A program made the position numbers and the translations under genes. Shown piece after piece: positions 56,910-64,000 of a stretch of DNA of 64,000 nt. The notes below the pieces were generated by a model, which was not told where the DNA came from, made no database searches, and saw only the letters and a list, made by a program, of their open reading frames with translations. Position 1 is the first letter of the stretch. Every line of letters begins with the position of its first letter. The DNA comes from Porites lobata. Taxonomy: Eukaryota; Cnidaria; Anthozoa; Scleractinia; Poritidae. The stretch is from the NCBI GenBank assembly GCA_942486035.1, contig CALNXK010000031.1, forward strand, positions 2,876,001-2,940,000, read 5' to 3'.

Positions 56910-59723
56910 ATGCGGTGAGTAGCTGAGTAGATTATTTATAGCTGTACACTAAAAGAGAATGTGGAAGTAGCTGGCTTAATCATCCGTTTCCTTTTCTGCG
57001 TCCAAACTGTCGTAGTTCCGTGGTAAATGCACAAGTAGCAAAGAACTAATGAAACCTGCACCAAATGAAAACACTTTTCACTCACAGCTTGTTGTCAGAT
57101 CAGAGAATTCTAATCTTTCTGACTGAAAACACTGGTGTTTATATAAAGTTCTATTTAGTATAATTGTTTCGTTTCTCGGAATATTCATTTGAAAACCCTG
57201 CAAGCGCGACGATGCTAACTCTCAAATGACATTACCGGCCACCGTAGTCAACATGGTCAAAGTGCGGAAGGGATACAGATTTAAATTAAATCCGGATAAT
57301 TTCTCGTCTGAACAGTTTTGTGTTTTTAAAATTCTGGCACTACATTGAGTCTGAATATATATATTAGCCTAATACCTCGGTCTGTTGACAGTGTATTGAA
57401 CATGGTATGAATTACATATATAATTCAGATATTCATACAACAGCCTTCTGAGTGATTCGCATTTATAATTTTGGTTCCATGTTTTAGATGGCGTCTCCCT
57501 TTCGGCTCTATTTTCTGTCTGGCGTTCTCATTATTACTGCATGGTTGTCACTTCGCAAGTTGTTCTACCTTGGACATTTGTTCGGCTGAGAGTTGTTGGG
57601 CTTCAGATCAGCTCTGTCAATTTATTTGGGTCAACCGAGCCCATATGACAGAAAAAATTCGCGACCGATTAAAGTACCGACCACACAAGCACTTTCTCCG
57701 TTTTAAGAGTCCTGTTTATTATCTCAACACAGAGGGGAAATGGAAACAGGCGAGGGACGAGTTTGAAACATGGGTATCGGTGGCTGATACACATGAATAC
57801 ATGCTTCATTTCCCTCACAATTTCAACGTCTTATCGCTAGGAACTATGGGAATCATCACGGACGATTTCCGGGGGCCTGGTGGGAAGTGGAACATTTCAG
57901 GGTACTGCAACGATCCCTGTGCCAAACTTATGAAACCCCGATGCTCTTTATCTTGGAGAGACATTCAGGAGTTTGTGGCTAATGTCACGGTGAACGACAA
58001 GCAGGACTGGAACTACATCTGTTTTCAGCTCGATTATGATGTTAATGATGTGATACGAAATCCTAACACCGCAATACCGGATATATTCTACTACTGGCGA
58101 TTTTTAAGGCAACTGTTTTCGAAAAGACCTTATCTTGGAAAAGCGATTTCAAAAAACGACTTTGTTCATTACAAATGCTTCGACAAGGAGGGCCAATTGC
58201 ATAAGAAAGAACTTTTAATGAAATACGTCGTGATTTTGATCATTGCGATCATTCTCTGGCTTTATTCGCCGCTCCTCATTCACTTCTTTCCAAGTTCGCA
58301 ACCACCCCCGATTAACTGCCCCGTGGGACGTCTCGACCGCAAGGCCTTCTGTCCCACCTATAGAAGCCCGGTTTACCTCGGACGTTTTCTACGGTACATA
58401 TTGTGCTTTTACATGGAGGAGAAAAAAGGTATCAAGTCGCGAATTCGTCGCTTTCTCTTCGTCTCGTTTTCCTTCTTGATATCATTTCGAATGTGGTATA
58501 CATCCTATCAGAATTACTTCGTAATATTTTCTCTGACCTTTCTAGTTGCAGCATTAGTCCCAGAATTTTTTAGTGTCTATCTCAAAAGTGATCTCCCCAC
58601 ACATTTTCTAGGGCTGTGGAAATATCCTGAAGGAGTATTTCGAGAAAGTGCACAGAAAAAAGAATACCAATTCCTCGCCCATTGCATGTTAGAGCGAATT
58701 TACCTCATATCAGATCGCCGGTTTTGGGGAATGTTGATTGAAGAAAGTTTCAAGGCACCTCCAGCCTTCTTCGCGAAAAATTGGGCAGAACTTTACAAGG
58801 ATCATCCATTAATTGAGATCGGTATATCTGTGTTTTTTTGTGTTGCTTCCTTCGCATTCCTTATAACAGCTACTCTTCTTTACTACCTTACACCGGCGTT
58901 TTATTTTTACAAAGTACTATTTCTGGCAATTTATACAGAAACGATAGACAATATGAAAAAGGCGTGGCACAAACAGTGGGATTGGCGCCGATACAACGTC
59001 TTTCTTAGCGCTATATGCTTCGTTCATGGTGTTATTTTAGCTGCGTTTCTCGTCTATTTGATTGTAGCTGTGATGTTCTGTTGTTACCTGCTGGCTGAAG
59101 TTACAATGTTCACTTATATTGGGGCAGTACTGGTTCCAACTATGGCTTTCAGATACGTTCTCCTTGTTGGTTCTGTTTCCATTGTCCTGTATAATATTGC
59201 CAAAGATTTGCGCGAATATTATGACAGAGTTCGTGACGAAATCGTTAAAATACTTGAAAATTCGGACCATCTGACTCGACTCAATAGCGACCGTACTGCA
59301 ACAAATTCACAAGCTTTTGAAAGGAAGGTTCACACTAATGGTGCATTACTGACAATAGAATTGAAGAATGACCCACAACCTCCAAAACTTATCCTTTACC
59401 GTGATCATTTCGCCACTTACTTGTCAAGAACCTTGCTCGATTTTTGTATCGAGGCGTACGCCCCTCTGAGAAGACAAATGATGTTCATCACTGTGGAAGT
59501 GTTTCTGATGACATTTTACGTTTTGACTGCTATGTGGATCAAAAATGTTTTTCACAAGGAGAAGGACATTAACGTCATTTTTACCATAGCGAAAACCATA
59601 GGGGTGTATTTCGTTCCAAATCTCCTTCAGTTCCTAGCCCACAGGAGTCACTTTGGAAAGAAAGACAATGTGCTTCTTTCCCAGTGTGTTCACAATGCAA
59701 TTATTGGTTTTCATGTGGCGTGA
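56910..59723 (+). CDS. orphan multi-pass membrane protein with signal peptide
   Basis: Two exons: 56910-56914 (ATG CG only) and 57488-59723, joined by donor GCG|GTGAGT and acceptor TGTTTTAG; 746 residues with intact frame. This start is chosen because it yields MRWRLPFGSIFCLAFSLLLH, a good signal peptide, whereas exon 2 alone has no nearby in-frame ATG. A Cys-containing ectodomain of about 215 residues follows (CNDPCAKLMKPRC, glycosylation motif NVTV), then hydrophobic segments near 248-268, 323-367, 444-484, 505-575, 667-686 and 699-719, about eight to ten helices. A cytosolic-like loop with charged residues lies at 575-660. I recognise no family; it may belong to a cnidarian-specific one. 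Confidence 0.8.
56915..57487 (+). other. intron of the multi-pass protein gene
   Basis: Separates the five-nucleotide coding part of exon 1 from exon 2. I see nothing else in it. Confidence 0.5.
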
Positions 59724-60074
59724 TCAAAATTCGAAATGAAGAATTACCAGTCCTTCGAAACTTTTAATTTTCTGAGATATTAAAGCAGATCAACACGTAA
59801 CGTTTTACAATTTTTTGGCTCTTTAGGGTTTTTCGTTTAGCGATGGAGCACGTTGGAATTTCTAAGCTTTCGCGTTACGTGACAACAAACTGGCGGCCGA
59901 TAAACTCTGAGAACTCTGTCATGTAGGATAAAAATTACTTATCTTTCAGTTGAGATTTTGCTTCCTAAGCAGTCCTTTTATAACAATAAGTCTTGATCTC
60001 AATGTTTACGTGTTTCCGAGTGATGAGTACTGGCTTTTTATAGCAAAACTCATGGACACATGTCCCCGGGCACA

Positions 60075-62073
60075 TGTCACAGCGGATTTGGACTTCCCCC
60101 CTACACCGCGGATTTGGACCCCCCAGTCCAGATCCGCTAGCAGATATGGATCCTCTTTCGCGGATTTGGACCCCCCTGAAAATAAGCGTTCTTTTGCTTA
60201 AGGTAATTAAATTTCTTTGCATAATGTTTTTTGAGTTGGAGAAAAGGCAAAATGAAAATATTATTAGGTAGATTTTTCTTTTCAAATGATCTTTATTGCT
60301 TAGAGTTATACACATTTTGAAAACCAAACCTTCTCAACAATAACTTACAATACTTTCTATACTAATTTAAAGCGAATTTTTAACAAGCTATATTTAAATA
60401 GTAATCAAACGAGAAAATGGTAATTTCCTGTAATATCTGGTGATGAGGTCGTACAGAAAGTCTGCTTCGCCTAGGAGTAAAAACATGATTGAATGAATGA
60501 CCCTCCCAATCAATTTCTTTCCGCAATAATTCAAAATAGTCTTCGATTCTAATTGACATCTACACTGTTGTTCTACTCTATTCGATACTTAAATTCCATT
60601 TAGCTTCCAATTACTAACTTTTTTCAATGATTGCGTGCGTCGTAACAATACAGTTTGATGTTGTAAACGTCAAGAAGTTATTTTTTTGTCTTTGTGCTAC
60701 GGAAAATATATAACATTCATCCATTCCTTTTGCAGATTTAGTTTTCAGGGGCGCTGCCTCGGGCCATTTACTGAAATAGCAAGTGCAATTTATCAGGTAC
60801 TTGTTTCCTTGCGACGTTTCAGGGAGGGGACCAACGAGGTCTATACCTATTCGATGAAACACAAACAAGTTTGTCTCAGGAGTGATAGGCATGTAGAATT
60901 CGTTCCTGTTCTTTCTTGTCATGCACCCGTCTCTTCGGATCACTATTCTCATTTGCGACGAAGAACAGCGCACTGTCATCCAAGAAAAACGTTTTCGCCT
61001 TTTTTCGCAGGTTTCGCTTTTGGTCTTTTGTCCAGCCCTCAGGATACTGATTATCTCGGAGATACTGGAAAACTTGGTTGTATAATTTGGTCTCAGCCAT
61101 GTCAGTCAAACAGTTATAAACGGAATGATTACTATACTCGCTCTTGCGAGGGACACTTTAAATACTTTTAGTGTGAGCGAAGTTTATTGGTCAAAATTTA
61201 ACTGTTCATTCTTTTGTGTTACTACAATTGCTCTATTTATGAAACCGCGCAATTTCTTTCCCATCTCTTTCTCACCTCAAAGTAGGTCTGTTAGAATAAA
61301 CAATCAGAACGTTTCCTTTAAAGCGCCGACCGACTATTTAAACTATCAATTGAAACAAAAAGAACTTTAAAATAACAATGCTTTGAAAGACGAGTTAAAA
61401 TTCGCATCTACTTAACGAAATGCCACAGCGCGTGCTTTAAACAACTTTTACTGAAACTCAAGTATAACTTCGCTTTTTCTCCTTATTGAAAATTAATACG
61501 ATAATTCATGACTGGGATCTTCTGAAGCCCTGTAGTCAAGTAAACTTCTAAGAACGATTCTTCCAACGAAGAGGTGTTACTTCAAAAAGGTGGCACCTCT
61601 TTGTGGAAGCGCCGCCCATTCAAACTATCCGAATGGAAGAAAAAGCAACGCTTTCCGAAAAAGACACAGCGGGGGCTTTCAACAACTTTAACTGAAGCTT
61701 AAGTCTGACTTTGCTTATTTTTCCTTATTAAAAAAATAACGCGAAAATTCTATGAGTTCCAAGTGCGTTATTTAAGCATCTGTCAGGAAGGAGTTAAAAT
61801 TCACATCTTAGATCTACATACTTTTCGAAATGCCGCAGCGAATGCTTTAAACAACAAATTAACTGATCGAAGTCTTTTCCTCAAGTTTCCCCCATCCAAA
61901 ATTTAACTCTGTCTCGATAAACAGTTAAATAAATAAGCTGTAATATGGGGGGTCCAAATCTGCGAAGGGGGACTAAATCCGATAGCGGACTTTGTCCCCC
62001 GCGGGTCCAAATCCGCTACTAGCGGATTTGTACCAGGGGGTCGAAATCTAGGGGGTCTAAATTCGCTGGGACA
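60075..62073. mobile_element. 2 kb element with GCGGATTTGGACCCCC-rich inverted ends
   Basis: The left end (TGTCACAGCGGATTTGGAC) and right end (complement of TGTCCCAGCGAATTTAGAC) are inverted copies. Behind each, GCGGATTTGGACCCCC-type words recur three to five times (60080-60175 plus orientation; 61945-62070 minus orientation). The interior carries an antisense Ty3/gypsy integrase fragment. No target duplication was identified. Confidence 0.55.
60690..61109 (-). pseudogene. Ty3/gypsy-type integrase fragment, internally deleted
   Basis: The minus strand encodes an N-terminal part (FQYLRDNQYPEGWTKDQKRN, then KKEQERILHAYHS) and, after a frame change, the start of the integrase core (FHRIGIDLVGPLPETSQGNK, then YFSKWPEAAPLK). 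The HHCC zinc-finger segment between them and the core beyond the first catalytic Asp are missing. It is therefore a dead remnant of the gypsy-like integrases common in cnidarian genomes. Confidence 0.75.
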
Positions 62074-62907
62074 CCCATGATTGTGCCCCTCGGAGAGACA
62101 CCAACATGGCGTCTCCATGCAAAGCTCTATAAATTTGGGTAAAACATTTCGCCGAATATCTCGCGCGCAAAGAACCGCACAGACCTAGAACCTGACCTGA
62201 ATTTTTGCATGTTTGTCCTCTTTTCTCTCATAGATTCTTGACTTTATACATTGATTGGTGTCGATTTTTATTTTTGATGGCGTGACAGTAAAAACCAAGA
62301 ATTGCTTACCTACGTGGCAAAACAGTGAAGCCATGACCAGGGTTACTTGGGGCCCGTTTACAAGGGGCCCGTAAATACAGGAGGCCTCCGGCTGTCTATA
62401 GCTAGTTGACACACGTCGAGGTGCGTTTTCATAAGGAGTGGTGCGATGTACTTGGAGTATACGCACATGGCTGTACCCATTTCATGAGTCCAGGATTCCT
62501 CTTTCGTGGGTCTTATTCGTCCGTAAGGTCCCCGCTATAAACACCCTTCTTGTAGAATCTTTGGAACAGATATAGCACGATGGACACGGATTAAACCACA
62601 ACAGAATTACTTTTAGTTTAACATGGCCGATCCTTCCGCTTACGCGCCCCTAACATCAAGTAAGACTCCCCAAAGTAAGCATATGAATTACTTCGTGTAA
62701 ACGAAAACGAAACACCCTACACTTTTCAAATATTTAAATAGTATGACAACTACAAGAATCAAAACGACATCGTGTTGCAGTTGAGATTGGAGTATTTCTC
62801 ATTTTCATTTTGTTTTGTACTGATCTCAAGCATTTCCTGAGTAACGGCATTTTGCGAGGCTCTCGATGTGTCGCGAAAACGGTCATGAAAAATGGCTAAG
62901 AAGTTAG
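62074..62907. other. spacer between two mobile elements
   Basis: No gene, repeat boundary or RNA recognised. Confidence 0.4.
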
Positions 62908-63860
62908 GGATCATGTGTATATAAGGCACCTGTCGACCGACTCTCGGTCGACAGAATGTACCGGGCCGACTCTCGGTCGATATTTCGGTCGACCCTCGGT
63001 CGCGAGTTGGTCGATACTCCGTCGACATGTCGGTCGACACCTTTTTTATTTGATCGATCTGCGGTCGCCACTATCGGTCGCCACTCGATATCGATATCTT
63101 GGTCGATGACCCACCGACAGGTCGATCATTACGTCTCGGTCAACCGTCGGTGTCATATCGGTGACATATCGGTGGACTATCGACCGTCACACATATCAGC
63201 CGACAGGGTTGATATGTCGGTCGATAAAAAAGCACTTTTGTCGACAGCTTGAAATCAAAGGCAGATTCTAGATATTCTAAAGTAAAGAAGAATGGCTTTT
63301 GAACGAGTATGTACAATGCGCGATCAACTCTGTTGAGAGCTTTTCTTGGTCAAAATGGAAGCATTTAATGGGTAAATTTGGTTTATCAACGGAGTTGATA
63401 CAACTCCATTGATAAACCAAATTTTCGTGTTTCACTCCCCCACCGACGCAGCACCACAGTTTCTTCAGAAACTCACCCCCTTTACTCATTTAATGGGTAA
63501 ACGACTTCACGCAGGCGCAGTGTGACCGGAACCAGGACTGTAAATTGAGTGTCGGCCGATATATCGACCGACTGTAGATGTACCTGTCGACCGAGTATCG
63601 ACCGAAGGTCGGTAGCTTATCGGCAAACTAGCGGTCGACTATCGGCCGACATGCATGTCGGTCGACAGAGGCCAATTTGAGCCGATGCTCCACCGACATA
63701 TCGACCGAGTGGCGGCCGATATCAAGACCAAGTGTCGACAGAGTATCGACCGACACTCGATCGACTCTCTCGACCGAGGATCGACCGATATATCGACCGA
63801 GAGTCGATCGATACTGTCGACCGAGAGTCGGTCGACAGATGCCTTTTATACACATGATCC
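62908..63860. mobile_element. 953 bp transposon with 8 bp target duplication and TCGGTCGA-array ends
   Basis: Flanked by GAAGTTAG on both sides (62900-62907 and 63861-63868). The ends are inverted: GGATCATGTGTATATAAGGC and the complement of GGATCATGTGTATAAAAGGC, followed by CTGTCGACCGACTCTCGGTC. Each roughly 310-330 bp terminal region is a dense array of TCGGTCGAY words, head-on to each other. The 300 bp centre holds a hairpin and a nested insertion. The 8 bp duplication points to hAT or a related superfamily; no transposase is encoded. Confidence 0.8.
63374..63424. repeat. 24 bp near-perfect hairpin inside the 953 bp transposon
   Basis: Arms 63374-63397 and 63401-63424 pair with one mismatch around the three-base loop ATA; the arms contain GGTTTATCAA and its complement. 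The flanks carry a 15 bp direct repeat (CATTTAATGGGTAAA at 63362-63376 and 63487-63501), so 63377-63486 may be a small nested insertion. Confidence 0.6.
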
Positions 63861-64000
63861 GAAGTTAGTACTGTTCCCTACGACCATAGGTACGTGCATT
63901 TACAATCGCCACTAAATGAGTCTTAGATAGTTTTGATTGAGATTTCCCGTGCGCTCGAAGAGCAATGCGATGAAGTATATCCAAACAGTAGTAATGAAAG

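Noticed and set aside
57488..57620. ATG at 57488 reading MASPFRLYFLSGVL as a separate small protein
   Set aside because: The frame closes after about 34 codons and conflicts with the 746-residue frame that the upstream ATGCG exon restores.
62956..63252. Open frames through the TCGGTCGA arrays
   Set aside because: Frames stay open only because the repeated word lacks stop codons; translation gives repetitive Arg/Ser/Asp strings.
62908..63860. CRISPR-like array of TCGGTCGA words
   Set aside because: The words are irregularly spaced, lack unique spacers, are mirrored in orientation and sit inside a eukaryotic transposon with a target duplication.

Overview
This window is nuclear DNA of a metazoan, most probably an anthozoan cnidarian (a stony coral or close relative). 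It carries intron-rich animal genes with GT-AG introns, AATAAA poly(A) signals and many short inverted-repeat transposons of types I associate with coral genomes. The species assignment is inference. All splice models were built by hand from frame continuity, GT/AG sites and family knowledge; every multi-exon model below sums to an intact reading frame.

Layout. 70-7487 (+): 3' part of a nephrocystin-3-like NACHT/TPR gene, entering from the left edge. 9195-20061 (-): complete 12-exon endoplasmin/GRP94 gene (HSP90B1) with signal peptide and KDEL end. 20062-20769: short divergent promoter with one perfect and one near-perfect ER stress element. 20770-37121 (+): CRELD gene with two possible 3' ends, one membrane-anchored (stop 36019) and one soluble, Asp-rich and ending REEL (stop 37121). 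37281-38472 (+): dead non-LTR retrotransposon. 39617-43602 (+): divergent alpha-tubulin whose first coding exon is only the ATG. 44721-46610 (-): orphan single-pass membrane protein, convergent with tubulin. 47868-48557 (-): candidate small secreted/membrane protein. 51938-55686 (-): ribosomal protein eL29 (RPL29). 56226-56452 (-): isolated exon of mitochondrial ribosomal protein mL40, truncated against a repeat. 56910-59723 (+): orphan multi-pass membrane protein with a five-nucleotide coding first exon. 60-64 kb: transposon-rich, with a Ty3/gypsy integrase fragment inside a 2 kb inverted-repeat element and a 953 bp element whose ends are dense TCGGTCGA arrays flanked by an 8 bp target duplication.

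Functional theme. The main biology is the ER-folding module at 9-37 kb. An ER Hsp90 (KDEL) and CRELD are transcribed head to head from about 0.7 kb holding ER stress elements. The CRELD gene itself appears able to make both a CRELD1-like membrane protein and a CRELD2-like ER-retained protein by choosing an internal 5' splice site. The remaining genes look like independent housekeeping or orphan genes. Introns and intergenic DNA hold many MITE-like elements, several with clear target-site duplications (TA, TTA, TAA, TTAA, 8 bp).
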